A stretch of 64,000 bases of DNA from Jeongeupia wiesaeckerbachi (lineage in GTDB: Bacteria; Pseudomonadota; Gammaproteobacteria; Burkholderiales; Chitinibacteraceae), in contig NZ_CP136946.1 of the NCBI RefSeq assembly GCF_050916355.1, positions 1-64,000 on the forward strand, written 5' to 3'. Position 1 is the stretch's first letter, and every line of letters starts with the position of its first letter. The notes under the pieces are model-generated. The model saw only the letters and a list, made by a program, of their open reading frames with translations. It was not told the DNA's origin and made no database searches. Of the stretch, positions 40,871-50,913 are shown one piece after another. A program made the translations under genes and the position numbers.

Positions 40871-42451
40871 ATGCGTATTGCCACCCAGCTCAAGCTGGTC
40901 AGCATCGTCACCGTCTGCACGCTGGGCCTGCTCGCCGGATGGATCTGCTGGCAGAACCATCGCCTGTACCAGGAGTACGGCCAGTTTCGCGATAACCAGA
41001 CCGCGCTTGGCGCCATTGCCGAGATGAAAAGCAGCATGCTGACGCTATCGCGGCTCGATCCGCTCGCCGCCGACGCCGAAGCGCGCATTGCCTCGACCGA
41101 GCAGACCGTGGCAACGGCAGCCGCCACGCTGCGACCGCTGCTCGACGCCGAACGCAGCAGCCGGCTCGACGCCTTGCTCGCCGGCCGCTGGCACAACTAT
41201 CTGAAGCAGTACCGCAGCGCCGTGGCGATCTCGGCCACCAGCCCGCAGGACGCCATCGGCATTCCGGAATCGATCTACCACAGCGAACTTGAGCCAACGC
41301 TGACCGAGCTCGACAACGCCTCGCAACGCAATCGCGATCAGGCCACGGCCGTCACCGCGGCGATCGATCTCCGCGCCGCGCGCCTGCTGGCGCTGACGCT
41401 GATTCCACTGGGTTTGACGGCGCTGGCCATCGTCGCCAGTCAGCGCTTTTTTGCCCGCAAGCTGGCGCGGCGGCTGGCCGCCATGGCCGATGGCGTATCC
41501 CGTCTCGCCACCGGCGAGCTGAGTCAGCGCATGCACGAGAACGACGACGAGATCGGCCAGCTCGGCCGCCAGCTCAACCACTTCGTCGACCGGCTTGCCA
41601 GCACGCTGCGACAGGCGCAAGCAGCGGCGCAGACGACGCGGGACGATGCCGGCGACGTCGCCCGCCTCGCCGGAGACGTCCACGCCGATGCCGACCAGCA
41701 AACGCGTCACCTGCAGGATATCGCCGGCAGCAGTGCCAGCCTCGAAGCCGCCGTTCAGCATGTCGGCCAGCGCGCCGAGCAGGCGGCCGGTGCGGCACAG
41801 CAAACCCAGGCGGCCATTGCCGCCGCGCGCGCGGCCGGCGACGCCTCACTGGGCCGGCTCGATCAACTGACCGAGGACTTCGGCCACGCCGAGCATGCGA
41901 TGCAATCGCTGGCCGAGGCCATCACGCAGATCGTCGTCGTCGCCGAAAGCATCGACACGATCGCCGGGCAAACCAATCTGCTGGCGCTGAACGCGGCGAT
42001 CGAAGCCGCCCGCGCCGGCGAGGCCGGACGCGGCTTCGCCGTAGTGGCTGACGAAGTACGCAAACTGTCGGTGTCGACGACCGATTCGACCCAGCGGATC
42101 CGCGAAATCATCAACGCCACCCGTTCGCGCACCCGCGATACGCTGGCGGCGATGCAGGCGGCCGCAGAACGAATCGGCGAATGCCATGACAACGGCGCGA
42201 CGGTGAACGCGTCGCTGGCCAACATCAGCGCCGCCGCGGCACAGGTCGGCACGATGATGAGCGAGATCAACGACGCCGTCGACGAACAGGGCCGTGCCAG
42301 CGGCGCGATCCGCGAGCGGCTCGAACACATCGGTGACAGCGCCCGCGACAGCCGTGGCCTGAGCGAAACGATGCGCGACGAATTACGTGGACTGACCGAC
42401 ACCGCCAACGCGCTTGACGGCCAGCTTGCCTGGTTCCGGCTGGCCCGATAA
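40871..42451 (+). CDS. Methyl-accepting chemotaxis protein
   Basis: The 526-residue receptor has an N-terminal transmembrane segment (residues 8-26), a helical sensor part, a second segment at about 172-192, a HAMP linker (RRLAAMADGVSRLATGELSQ) and the cytoplasmic signalling domain. The conserved hairpin tip is IDTIAGQTNLLALNAAIEAA and RAGEAGRGFAVVADEVRKL. It feeds CheA/CheW for chemotaxis. No CheB/CheR pentapeptide tail is visible. The ligand is unknown. Confidence 0.93.
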   Translation: MRIATQLKLVSIVTVCTLGLLAGWICWQNHRLYQEYGQFRDNQTALGAIAEMKSSMLTLSRLDPLAADAEARIASTEQTVATAAATLRPLLDAERSSRLDALLAGRWHNYLKQYRSAVAISATSPQDAIGIPESIYHSELEPTLTELDNASQRNRDQATAVTAAIDLRAARLLALTLIPLGLTALAIVASQRFFARKLARRLAAMADGVSRLATGELSQRMHENDDEIGQLGRQLNHFVDRLASTLRQAQAAAQTTRDDAGDVARLAGDVHADADQQTRHLQDIAGSSASLEAAVQHVGQRAEQAAGAAQQTQAAIAAARAAGDASLGRLDQLTEDFGHAEHAMQSLAEAITQIVVVAESIDTIAGQTNLLALNAAIEAARAGEAGRGFAVVADEVRKLSVSTTDSTQRIREIINATRSRTRDTLAAMQAAAERIGECHDNGATVNASLANISAAAAQVGTMMSEINDAVDEQGRASGAIRERLEHIGDSARDSRGLSETMRDELRGLTDTANALDGQLAWFRLAR

Positions 42452-42555
42452 GCAGTCGGCAGCCGGCAAAAGGCAATCCTAGGGAAATACCCAAGGTATG
42501 AGTTTACGGCACCGGCCTCGTCCACTTCGTACGATACGTGCATAATGTCGGCTTA

Positions 42556-42577
42556 TTTTGTAAGGAAAGTTCTTACA
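42556..42577 (+). promoter_or_regulatory. TTTTGTAAG palindrome before the GGDEF-EAL gene
   Basis: TTTTGTAAG (42556-42564) and CTTACA (42572-42577) form an inverted repeat, TGTAAG with CTTACA, separated by seven bases and ending 25 bases before the start codon. It has the form of an operator for a dimeric regulator. It shares TTTTGTAAG with elements before the chemoreceptor and the PilZ-like gene. Confidence 0.4.
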
Positions 42578-42602
42578 CACGCTGTTTACTGCAGATAAGG
42601 CC

Positions 42603-44681
42603 GTGCCGGTGTTAAGCAATAGTTACAATCAGGTTCTCGTTCTTTGCTCCTTCCTGGTTGCCATCCTCGCCTCGTACACCGCGCTGGACATGGCTGGCCG
42701 CGTGGCGGCGGCGACCGGCAATGCCAAGCGTTGGTGGCTGGCCGGCGGTGCGTTCGCCATGGGCTTGGGCATCTGGTCGATGCATTTCATCGGCATGCTC
42801 GCCTTCAGCCTGCCGATTCCGCTCGGTTACGATCCGCTGATCACGCTGGGCTCGCTGCTGGCGGCGGTCGGCGCGTCGGTCTTTGCACTCTGGCTGGTTT
42901 GCCAGCCGACCTTGCCCCTGACAAGACTGCTGCTGGGCGCGCTGCTGATGGGCAGTGGCATCGCCGCCATGCATTACACCGGCATGGCGGCAATGCGCAT
43001 GCTGCCCGGCATCCGCTATGACCCGGCGCTGTTCGCGCTGTCGATTCTCATCGCCGTCGGCGCCTCGGGCGCGGCATTGTGGATTGCGTTCCGGCTGCGC
43101 TCGGGCTCGCCGCACGTCACGCTGGCCCGTTGCGCCGCCGCCGTCGTCATGGGCGGCGCCATCGTCGGCATGCATTACACCGGCATGGCCGCGTCGCAGT
43201 TTCCGCTCGGCAGTTTCTGCAGCGCAGCCAACAGCGGCATCGCCACCGACTGGCTGGCCCTGCTCGTCATCGTCGTCACGCTGGCGGTGCTGGCGATCGC
43301 GCTGATCGTTTCGGTGCTCGACAACCGCATGGCCGCGCACACTGCGGTACTGGCCGAATCGCTCGCCGAGGCCAACCACGAACTGATGCATCTGGCGCTG
43401 CACGACAATCTGACCAAGCTGCCGAACCGCCTGCTGCTCGAAGACCGGCTGACCCAGGCCATCCAGAAGGCAGAGCGCGACCGGAGCCGCTTTGCGCTGA
43501 TGTTCATGGATCTCGACGGCTTCAAGGCCGTCAACGACGCCTACGGTCACCACATCGGCGACGGCCTGCTGATCGACGTCGCCGACCGCATCCGCCGCTG
43601 TGTGCGTGCGCAGGACACGATCGCCCGGCTCGGTGGCGACGAATTCGTGCTGATGCTCGAACTCGCCGGCCCCGAGGGCGCAGCCACCGTGGCCGAAGCG
43701 CTGGTCGACGCCATCGACCAGCCCTTCAATGTCCAGCGTCATCTGCTGAGCGTGTCGGCCAGCGTCGGCATCGCGCTCTATCCCGACGATGGCCGCGACC
43801 AGCGCGAGCTGATGGCTAACGCCGACGCGGCGATGTATCACGCCAAGGATTCGGGCCGAAACGGCTACTGCTTTTTCGAGGCGTCGATGAACGCCAACGC
43901 CCAGAGCCAGCTGCAGCTGATGCACGATCTGCGGCTGGCGCTGGGGCGCAACGAGCTCGCGCTGCACTATCAGCCCAAGTTCGACGCGATCAGCGGCCGC
44001 GTGACCGGCGCCGAGGCGTTGCTGCGCTGGCACCACCCCCGGCACGGAATGATCAGCCCGGATGCCTTCCTCGCCCACGCCGAGCGCTCCGGCCTCGTGC
44101 TGCAGATCGGTGACTGGGTGCTCGATGAAGCCTGCCGGCAGATGCGCGAATGGCACGATCAGGGGCACGCCGACTGGTCGATCGCGGTCAATCTGTCGGC
44201 GCTGCAGTTCGCCCACGCCAGCCTGCCGGCCACGGTCGAAGCGACACTGCTGCGGCACGCGCTGGCGCCGTCTCGGCTGACACTGGAGATCACCGAAACC
44301 ACGGCAATGCGCGACGCCGAGGCCAGCCTTGTCATCCTCCAGCAGCTGGCGGCCGCCGGCGTGAACATCTCGATCGACGATTTCGGCACCGGTTATTCGA
44401 GCCTGCTCTACCTGAAGCGCTTGCCGGCCAATGAATTGAAAATCGACCGTGGCTTCGTCAACGAGCTGGCGCACGACAGCGACGACGCCGCCATCGTTTC
44501 GGCCATCGTCGCCCTGGGTCAGACGCTGAACCTGAATATCGTCGCCGAAGGCGTCGAAACCCCGGCGCAGCGGGCCTTCCTGACTCGGCTCGGCTGCGAC
44601 TCGCTGCAAGGCTTCCTGCTCGGTCGACCGGTGCCGGCCAGCGAATTCCCCCGTCTTGTCGCCGACGAAATGGCCGTCTGA
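42603..44681 (+). CDS. MHYT-GGDEF-EAL cyclic-di-GMP enzyme
   Basis: The 692-residue membrane protein has an MHYT sensor domain with about seven hydrophobic segments and three repeats of the motif (MHFIGM, MHYTGM, MHYTGM) in the first 210 residues. A diguanylate cyclase domain follows, with the active motif GGDEF in RLGGDEFVLM. The EAL phosphodiesterase domain has EALLRW and DDFGTGYSSL. Both catalytic motifs are intact, so it could make and degrade cyclic di-GMP. The MHYT domain is believed to sense gases or copper. Translation begins at GTG 42603. Its stop directly abuts that of the EamA gene. Confidence 0.94.
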   Translation: MPVLSNSYNQVLVLCSFLVAILASYTALDMAGRVAAATGNAKRWWLAGGAFAMGLGIWSMHFIGMLAFSLPIPLGYDPLITLGSLLAAVGASVFALWLVCQPTLPLTRLLLGALLMGSGIAAMHYTGMAAMRMLPGIRYDPALFALSILIAVGASGAALWIAFRLRSGSPHVTLARCAAAVVMGGAIVGMHYTGMAASQFPLGSFCSAANSGIATDWLALLVIVVTLAVLAIALIVSVLDNRMAAHTAVLAESLAEANHELMHLALHDNLTKLPNRLLLEDRLTQAIQKAERDRSRFALMFMDLDGFKAVNDAYGHHIGDGLLIDVADRIRRCVRAQDTIARLGGDEFVLMLELAGPEGAATVAEALVDAIDQPFNVQRHLLSVSASVGIALYPDDGRDQRELMANADAAMYHAKDSGRNGYCFFEASMNANAQSQLQLMHDLRLALGRNELALHYQPKFDAISGRVTGAEALLRWHHPRHGMISPDAFLAHAERSGLVLQIGDWVLDEACRQMREWHDQGHADWSIAVNLSALQFAHASLPATVEATLLRHALAPSRLTLEITETTAMRDAEASLVILQQLAAAGVNISIDDFGTGYSSLLYLKRLPANELKIDRGFVNELAHDSDDAAIVSAIVALGQTLNLNIVAEGVETPAQRAFLTRLGCDSLQGFLLGRPVPASEFPRLVADEMAV

Positions 44682-45575
44682 CTATGCGTCGCGTTTGGGC
44701 AGGATGGGCGCGGCGGACGCCTGCAGACTGGCAATCGCGATCCCCGCCAGCACGCACAGCAGCGCGATGCCGTGCGCCAGCGTCGGCTGCTCGCCGAGCA
44801 CGATGATGCCGTAACCCGCGGCGGCGACCGGCAACACCGCGGTGAACACCCCGGCCAGCTGGCCCGGGACATGACGGATGCCCTTCATCCACAACCAGAA
44901 CGAAAACACGCTCGCAGCCAGCCCGTACCAGATCACCAGCGCCCAGGTGTCGAGCGCAACCGCGCTAAAGTCGAAGGAACGCGCGGCGAATACGCCGAGC
45001 GGCAGCATCAGCAGCAAGCCGATGCCGTGGGTGTAGGCGCAGATCTCGATCGCCGGCAGCGTCTGCGTCAGCCGCCGCGACAGGATCACGTACAGCGACT
45101 CGCACACCACCGCACCGAACACCAGCAGATTGCCGAACAGGCTGCCGCCGTCGCCGTCGCCACGCGCAAGGTTGACGATCAGCACCCCGCCCATTGCCAG
45201 CGCCACGGCCAGCATGGCGCGCCGGTTCGGCCGCTCGCCCAGCAGCAGCCACGCCAGCAGGATCACCACTGCCGGAATCGTACTGGTGATCACCCCGGCG
45301 GCCAGCGCGCTGGTATGGCGGACGCCGTAGAGCATCAGCAGCGTGAACAGAAAGGTGCCGAACAGCGCTTGCAGAAAGAGGTTGCGCCATTCGGCCCGGC
45401 TGACCCGACGGACGAGTGACGGCCGGTACACCGGCACCAGCACCGTGACGCCGACGACGAAGCGCAGCAAGGCGAACAACATCACCGGCATCGTCGCGAC
45501 GATGGCCTTGCCGATGCCGACATTGCTGCCGACCATCAGCATCGCAGCAATCAAACACAGCGCGTAGCGGTTCAT
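44682..45575 (-). CDS. EamA-family (DMT) transporter
   Basis: The 297-residue protein has about ten hydrophobic segments and two EamA repeats, with signature sequences such as GVITSTIPAVVILLAWLLLG and SVFSFWLWMKGI. It is probably an exporter of amino acids or metabolites. It lies ten bases downstream of nadC on the same strand and could be co-transcribed with it, although no link to NAD metabolism is known. Confidence 0.9.
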   Translation of the reverse strand: MNRYALCLIAAMLMVGSNVGIGKAIVATMPVMLFALLRFVVGVTVLVPVYRPSLVRRVSRAEWRNLFLQALFGTFLFTLLMLYGVRHTSALAAGVITSTIPAVVILLAWLLLGERPNRRAMLAVALAMGGVLIVNLARGDGDGGSLFGNLLVFGAVVCESLYVILSRRLTQTLPAIEICAYTHGIGLLLMLPLGVFAARSFDFSAVALDTWALVIWYGLAASVFSFWLWMKGIRHVPGQLAGVFTAVLPVAAAGYGIIVLGEQPTLAHGIALLCVLAGIAIASLQASAAPILPKRDA

Positions 45576-45585
45576 GGCGGCGAGG

Positions 45586-46431
45586 TCAGAGCACGAAACG
45601 CATTGACAGATCCACCGCGCGAACGTCCTTGGTCAGCTTGCCGACCGAGATCCGGTCGACGCCGGTTTCGGCGATCGCGCGCAGCGTCTCGATATCGACG
45701 CCGCCCGATGCCTCGAGCAGTGCCCGACCGGCGTTGAGCGCCACCGCATCGGCCAGTTGCGGCAGCGTGAAATTGTCGAGCAGCACGCTGGTCGCGCCGG
45801 CGGCCAGCGCCGCGTCGAGTTCCAGCAGGCTCTCGACCTCGATCTGGATTGTCACGCCAGCCGGCGCCAGCGCCTGCGCCGCCGCCAGCGCCTCGGCAAT
45901 ACCGCCGGCCGCCATGATGTGGTTTTCCTTGATCAGGATGCCGTCGTACAGGCCGATGCGCTGGTTGGCGCCACCGCCGACGAGCACCGCGTATTTCTGC
46001 GCCCGGCGCAACCCCGGCAGCGTCTTGCGGGTATCGAGCACCCTGGCACGCGTGCCGTCGACGACGTCGGCGTAGCGGCGCGTCTCGGTAGCGACGGCCG
46101 ACAGCAGCTGGAGGAAATTCAGCGCCGAACGCTCGCCGGTCAGCAGGCTGCGCGCCGGGCCAAGCAGCTCGCACAGCAGCGTGTCGGCGTCGACGCGGTC
46201 GCCCTCGGCAACGCGCCAGTTCACCCGCACACCGGGATCAAGCTGGCGGAACACCTCGTCGAACCAGGCGATGCCGCAGACAACGGCATCCTCGCGCGCC
46301 AGCACCGTCGCCCGGCCTTGCGCGTCGGCGCCAATCAGCTCGGCGGTCCAGTCACGCTCGCCGATGTCTTCGGCCAGGGCTGCGGCAACGTTGGCGGCGA
46401 TCAGTTCATGGGGCGGCAAGGGATGAGTCAT
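45586..46431 (-). CDS. nadC: Nicotinate-nucleotide pyrophosphorylase (carboxylating)
   Basis: The 281-residue enzyme converts quinolinate and PRPP to nicotinate mononucleotide in de novo NAD synthesis. The signatures are LTGERSALNFLQLLSAVAT, RVLDTRKTLPGLRRAQKYAV, GGGANQRIGLYDGILIKENH, IEVESLLELDAAL and LLDNF, with the ASGGVD segment near the end. ATG 46431 gives the standard length. It is followed by the EamA gene after ten bases. nadA and nadB are not in the window. Confidence 0.96.
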   Translation of the reverse strand: MTHPLPPHELIAANVAAALAEDIGERDWTAELIGADAQGRATVLAREDAVVCGIAWFDEVFRQLDPGVRVNWRVAEGDRVDADTLLCELLGPARSLLTGERSALNFLQLLSAVATETRRYADVVDGTRARVLDTRKTLPGLRRAQKYAVLVGGGANQRIGLYDGILIKENHIMAAGGIAEALAAAQALAPAGVTIQIEVESLLELDAALAAGATSVLLDNFTLPQLADAVALNAGRALLEASGGVDIETLRAIAETGVDRISVGKLTKDVRAVDLSMRFVL

Positions 46432-46539
46432 GCGGAAAACCTGCTGGCAAGAGTGAAAGTAAACGGGACAAGGTCCCCGGCCGCAGTGTACCGACGCCGG
46501 CTGGCGCAACGCCAGCCAAGCCCGGACCCGGGCCTGTGC

Positions 46540-47901
46540 TCAGACTGTGAACGTCGGGAACGGCAACGGCGACAACGCCGTGGCCAGCTCGTCGCGGATG
46601 CGCAGGATCGCATCGCGATGATCGGCCTCGATCCGCAGCGTCAGCACCGGCGTGGTGTTCGATGCGCGGATCAGCCCGAAGCCGTCGGCGTATTCGATGC
46701 GCAGCCCGTCGACCCGCAGCACCTCGGTCGCGGTCGGAAAAATCGCCACCGCGGCGACGCGGTCGACGATGCCGTGACCATCACCATCCACCGGCAGTTG
46801 CAGCTCCGGCGTCGACAGCCGGGTCGGCAGCGCCGAATACGCCGCGTTCAGATCCTGGCCGCCGGCAATCATCTGCAGCAGCTTCACGCTGGCATACAGT
46901 CCGTCGTCAAAGCCCCAGCAGCCGAAGGCGAAGTGACCCGACAACTCGCCGGCAAGCAGCGCACCGGTCTCCTTCATGCGCTGCTTCATGTGGGTATGGC
47001 CGGTGGCAATGATCTCGCTGCTACCACCGTGCGCCGCGATCCAGCGCGACAGTACGCCGGTCGATTTGACGTCGTAGAGCACGTGGCCGCCCGGCTGCCG
47101 CGCCAGCTCGGCAGCGGCAAACAGCATCAGCAGCTTGTCCCCGGGAATGAAACGGCCATCCGGCGTCACCGCACCGACGCGGTCGCCGTCGCCATCGAAC
47201 GCCAGGCCGACGTCGGCGCCCTGCGCGACAACCACGCGCTTCAACTCGGCGACATTGCTCTCGACTTGCGGATCCGGGTGATGGTTGGGAAAGCGGCCGT
47301 CGACGTCGCAGTAGAGTTCGGTCACCGCGCAGCCAAGCGCGCGATACAGCGCCGGTGCAAACGCACCCAGCGCGCCGTTGCCGCAATCGACGACAACCTT
47401 GAGCGGCCGGGCCAGCGGTTGGCTGGCGACGATCGCCGCCCGGTACTCGGCGTCGATGTCGAGCGGCGCCACCGCGCCTTTTCCGTCGACGAAATCATCG
47501 CGGACAATGCGCTCGTAAAGACCCTTGAGCGTTGTGCCGCCGACGGTCACGCCGGCCAGCATCACCTTGATGCCGTTGTAATCGGGCGGATTGTGGCTGC
47601 CGGTGACAACGGCACCGCAGCCGTTGGCGTGGCGAATGGCGGCGAAATACATCATCGGCGTCGCGACCAGGCCAAGGTCGAGGACGTCGATGCCGCTCTC
47701 CAGCAAGCCGCGGATCAGGGCATCGGCCAGTGCCGGGCTCGACAAGCGGCCATCGCGGCCGATGGCCAGCTTGGGCTGCTGCTGCGCCCGGGCCTCGGCA
47801 CCGAGCGCCCGGCCGACCAGATACGCGGCCTCCGGCGTCAGCAGATCGACGCGTGCGCGGACGTCATAGGCCTTGAAGATTTGTGCGGGGATGGACGCCA
47901 T
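46540..47901 (-). CDS. Phosphomannomutase/phosphoglucomutase
   Basis: The 453-residue enzyme interconverts hexose 1- and 6-phosphates for polysaccharide and lipopolysaccharide precursors. The phosphoserine is Ser102 in TGSHNPPDYNG, the metal loop is DGDGDR and the sugar-binding segment is GELSGHFAF; the C-terminal phosphate loop is RASNTTP. The pattern resembles AlgC/ManB of proteobacteria. It stands downstream-of-nothing and upstream of nadC by 108 bases. Confidence 0.93.
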   Translation of the reverse strand: MASIPAQIFKAYDVRARVDLLTPEAAYLVGRALGAEARAQQQPKLAIGRDGRLSSPALADALIRGLLESGIDVLDLGLVATPMMYFAAIRHANGCGAVVTGSHNPPDYNGIKVMLAGVTVGGTTLKGLYERIVRDDFVDGKGAVAPLDIDAEYRAAIVASQPLARPLKVVVDCGNGALGAFAPALYRALGCAVTELYCDVDGRFPNHHPDPQVESNVAELKRVVVAQGADVGLAFDGDGDRVGAVTPDGRFIPGDKLLMLFAAAELARQPGGHVLYDVKSTGVLSRWIAAHGGSSEIIATGHTHMKQRMKETGALLAGELSGHFAFGCWGFDDGLYASVKLLQMIAGGQDLNAAYSALPTRLSTPELQLPVDGDGHGIVDRVAAVAIFPTATEVLRVDGLRIEYADGFGLIRASNTTPVLTLRIEADHRDAILRIRDELATALSPLPFPTFTV

Positions 47902-47967
47902 GGCGTACTCCTTGAAGGGGGGCCGTCGGTCGTGCCGGCAATGCGGCCGCGCCGTAGCGGTATCGCG

Positions 47968-48966
47968 CTAGCGCGCGTCGGGCGCGTAAAACTGAAAATA
48001 ACGCATCAGCGTGTTCGGCAGCCAGTCGAGCTTTCCCGGAGGCGGGCCGGACAGGAAGCCGACATGTCCGCCTTCGTCCGGCTGCAGCAAGGTCACCCAG
48101 TCCGAGACATCGTCCTCGCCGGGCAGCGCCGAAAGCGGCACGAAGGGATCGTTGCGTGCATTGATCACCAGCGTCGGCACGCTGACGTTGGTAAGGCCGG
48201 GCCTGCTGCTGGCACGGATCCAGTAATCGTCGACGCCGTGATAGCCGTGCAGCGGCGCGGTCACCAGATCGTCGAATTCACGCAAGGTTACCGCCGCCCT
48301 CACCTTGTCCAGATCGACAAACGGGTTCTCGGTGATCTGCAGCTTGGCCAGCATCTTGCGCTTGAGCGTGCGCAGGAAGTTGCGCGTATAGATCCGCCGG
48401 TTGACGCCGGTATCGAGCGCGGCGCCGCAAATCGTCAGATCGAGCGGCGCGCACACCGCGGCGGCCGAGGCGAGCACCTCGCCGGCCGCCTCGCCCTGCT
48501 CGCCCAGCCACTTCAGCAGCGCGTTGCCGCCGAGCGAAATGCCGACCGCGTACACCGGTGCATCGGGATGGCGATTGCGGATCCGTCGCAGTATCCAGTC
48601 GATTTCGTTGGCATCGCCGGCATGATAGGCACGCGGCAAGCGGTTGGTGACATTGCCGCAGGAACGGAAATGCGGCACGACACAGCGCCAGCCCTTGGGA
48701 TAGAAGTGCTGGAACAGCGACAGCGCATAGTGGCTGCGCGAGCCGCCTTCGAGGCCGTGGAACAGCACCAGAATCGGCGTGCCGGCGCGGCCATCGACCC
48801 AGTCGACCGCAATGCTGTCGAGGTCGGGCGTGACCCAGGTCTCGCGGCGGTATGCCGGAGTGCGCTGCCATAGCAGCGTGGCTGGATAGATCGTTTGGGC
48901 ATGCCCGCCCGGCAGCCAGCGCGGCGCGCGGTAGACGGGCAATTGCAGCTGGCGTTCTCGTTGCAT
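47968..48966 (-). CDS. YheT-type alpha/beta hydrolase
   Basis: The 332-residue protein has the family start PRWLPGGHAQTIYP, the VLFHGLEGGSRSHY loop, nucleophile Ser144 in VGISLGGNALLKWLG, Asp in NARNDPF and His in GGHVGFLSG. It belongs to the YheT (EMB8/ABHD1-like) hydrolases, presumed esterases of unknown substrate. ATG 48966 was preferred; a GTG at 49014 would add 16 residues. Confidence 0.88.
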   Translation of the reverse strand: MQRERQLQLPVYRAPRWLPGGHAQTIYPATLLWQRTPAYRRETWVTPDLDSIAVDWVDGRAGTPILVLFHGLEGGSRSHYALSLFQHFYPKGWRCVVPHFRSCGNVTNRLPRAYHAGDANEIDWILRRIRNRHPDAPVYAVGISLGGNALLKWLGEQGEAAGEVLASAAAVCAPLDLTICGAALDTGVNRRIYTRNFLRTLKRKMLAKLQITENPFVDLDKVRAAVTLREFDDLVTAPLHGYHGVDDYWIRASSRPGLTNVSVPTLVINARNDPFVPLSALPGEDDVSDWVTLLQPDEGGHVGFLSGPPPGKLDWLPNTLMRYFQFYAPDAR

Positions 48967-49006
48967 CCGGACATTTAGCCCAAAAAAGTGGGGCGCATCA
49001 ATGAGC

Positions 49007-49028
49007 AAGGCCACCTAGGGTGGCCTTT
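49007..49028. terminator. Hairpin between yheT-like and ybiT genes
   Basis: AAGGCCACC (49007-49015) and GGTGGCCTT (49019-49027) form a nine-base stem with only a three-base loop and short T-runs. It lies downstream of ybiT on the minus strand and could terminate that transcript weakly. Confidence 0.45.
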
Positions 49029-49182
49029 GAACATTCTCGGCAAACGGACTCAGTCGGCGAAAAAGCCAAAGCAGGTCATGTTCGCTCGACGCGCAGAAAC
49101 CGGAACGGACACAAGGTCCATGAGGCTTTCACGCATCGAACGGGCACGAAATGCGCAGGCGCAGCCGCCGAATGAAGCGGGT

Positions 49183-50787
49183 TTACTCGAGGCCGCGGCT
49201 TTCCAGGTACTCCTCGTAACCGCCGAGGTAATGCGTGAACGTACCGTCGCCGTTGAGTTCGAGAATCTGCGTCGCCAGCGACGACACGAAGGTGCGGTCG
49301 TGCGAGACGAAGATCAGCGTGCCCTTGTACAGATCGAGCGCCAGGTTCAGCGATTCGATCGACTCCATGTCCATATGGTTGGTCGGCTCGTCCATCACCA
49401 GCACATTGGTCTTCTCGAGCAGCAGCTTGCCGTAGAGCATCCGGCCCTTCTCGCCGCCCGACAGCACCTTGACCGACTTCTTCACGTCGTCGCCACCGAA
49501 CAGCAGTTTGCCGAGGATGCCGCGGATCACCTGGTCGTCGTCACCCGGCTGGCCCCATTGCTTGAGCCAGTCGAACACGGTGAGGTCTTGCTCGAAGTCT
49601 TCCTCGTGATCCTGTGCGAAGTAACCGATGGTCGCCTTCTCGGCCCACTTGAGCGTGCCGGCGTCAGGCTTGAGCACATCGACCAGCAGCTTCATCAGCG
49701 TCGATTTGCCGACGCCGTTGCCGCCGATCACCGCCAGCTTCTGGCCGGCTTCGAAAATCAGCGACAGGCTCTGGATCAACGGCTTGTCGAAGGACTTGGA
49801 CAGATTGCTCGCCTCGAAGGCCTGGCGATGCAGCTTCTGCTTGTCGTCGATCTCGAAGCGGATGTACGGGTTCTGCCGCGACGACGGCTTCACCTCGACC
49901 ATGTTTTCCTTGATCTTGTCGGCCAGCTTCAGGCGCGACGTCGCCTGACGGCTCTTGGACTTGTTGGCGGCAAAGCGCTGGGCAAAGGCCTGCAGCTCGA
50001 TGACCTTGTCCTTGGCCTTGGCGTTGTCGGTCAGCAGCCGTTCACGCGCCTGCGTGCTCGCCAGCATGTAATCGTCGTAATTGCCCGGGTAAATGCGGAT
50101 TTCGCCGTAATCGACGTCGGCCACGTGGGTGCAGACCTGATTCAGGAAGTGGCGATCGTGCGAGATGATCAGCATGGTCGAATCGCGCTGGTTCAGCGTG
50201 TTTTCCAGCCAGCGGATCGTGTTGATGTCGAGGTTGTTGGTCGGCTCGTCCAAAAGCAGCACGTCCGGGTTGCTGAACAGCGCCTGCGCCAGCAGCACGC
50301 GCAGCTTCCAGCCCGGGGCGACTTCGCTCATCGGCCCGGTGTGCAGCTCGATCGGGATGCCTGCGCCCAGCAGCAAGGCCCCGGCGCGCGCTTCGGCGGT
50401 GTAGCCGTCGTATTCGGCGACCTTGCCTTCGAGTTCGGCCGCGTGCATGTAATCTTCTTCGGTCGCCTCGAGATTGGCGTAGATCGCATCGCGCTCGTGA
50501 ATCGCCGCCCACAGCTCGGCATGGCCCTGCATCACCACGTCGATCACGCGCTGCTCTTCGTAGCCGAACTGATCCTGCTTCAACTTGCCCAACCGTACGC
50601 CCGGCTCGAGCGAGACATTGCCACCGCTCGGCTCGAGGTCGCCACCGAGGATTTTCATGAAGGTCGATTTGCCACAGCCGTTGGCGCCGATCAGGCCATA
50701 GCGGTTGCCGTCGCCGAATTTGACGCTGACTTTTTCGAACAGCGGCTTGGCGCCGAACTGCATGGTGATGTTTGCGGTACTGATCAT
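49183..50787 (-). CDS. ybiT: ABC-F family ATPase YbiT
   Basis: The 534-residue soluble protein has two ABC domains joined by a linker. The first has GLIGANGCGKSTFMK, and its signature is replaced by SEVAPGWKLRVLLAQAL, as in YbiT; the second has AVIGGNGVGKSTLMK, LSGGEKGRML and VMDEPTNHMD. There is no transmembrane domain. ABC-F proteins act on ribosomes; YbiT is thought to help stalled ribosomes. The sequence matches the E. coli protein closely in MQFGAKPLFEKVSVKFGDGN-type regions. Confidence 0.94.
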   Translation of the reverse strand: MISTANITMQFGAKPLFEKVSVKFGDGNRYGLIGANGCGKSTFMKILGGDLEPSGGNVSLEPGVRLGKLKQDQFGYEEQRVIDVVMQGHAELWAAIHERDAIYANLEATEEDYMHAAELEGKVAEYDGYTAEARAGALLLGAGIPIELHTGPMSEVAPGWKLRVLLAQALFSNPDVLLLDEPTNNLDINTIRWLENTLNQRDSTMLIISHDRHFLNQVCTHVADVDYGEIRIYPGNYDDYMLASTQARERLLTDNAKAKDKVIELQAFAQRFAANKSKSRQATSRLKLADKIKENMVEVKPSSRQNPYIRFEIDDKQKLHRQAFEASNLSKSFDKPLIQSLSLIFEAGQKLAVIGGNGVGKSTLMKLLVDVLKPDAGTLKWAEKATIGYFAQDHEEDFEQDLTVFDWLKQWGQPGDDDQVIRGILGKLLFGGDDVKKSVKVLSGGEKGRMLYGKLLLEKTNVLVMDEPTNHMDMESIESLNLALDLYKGTLIFVSHDRTFVSSLATQILELNGDGTFTHYLGGYEEYLESRGLE

Positions 50788-50913
50788 GGGTATAAATATC
50801 CGTCGTGGCGCGCCGGAAGCGGCCGAAGCGATTTAAAATCCTTGCCTGCAGCCCGATGTCCAGCACCGGTAGGTGCTTGATCGTTTTGCGAAATTCGCCG
50901 GATTTTAGCACAG

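Noticed and set aside
45757..48873. Very long open frame on the plus strand opposite nadC, the phosphohexomutase and the yheT-like gene
   Set aside because: It is a shadow of GC-rich minus-strand genes with clear family motifs; its translation is rich in Arg, Gln and His and matches nothing recognisable.
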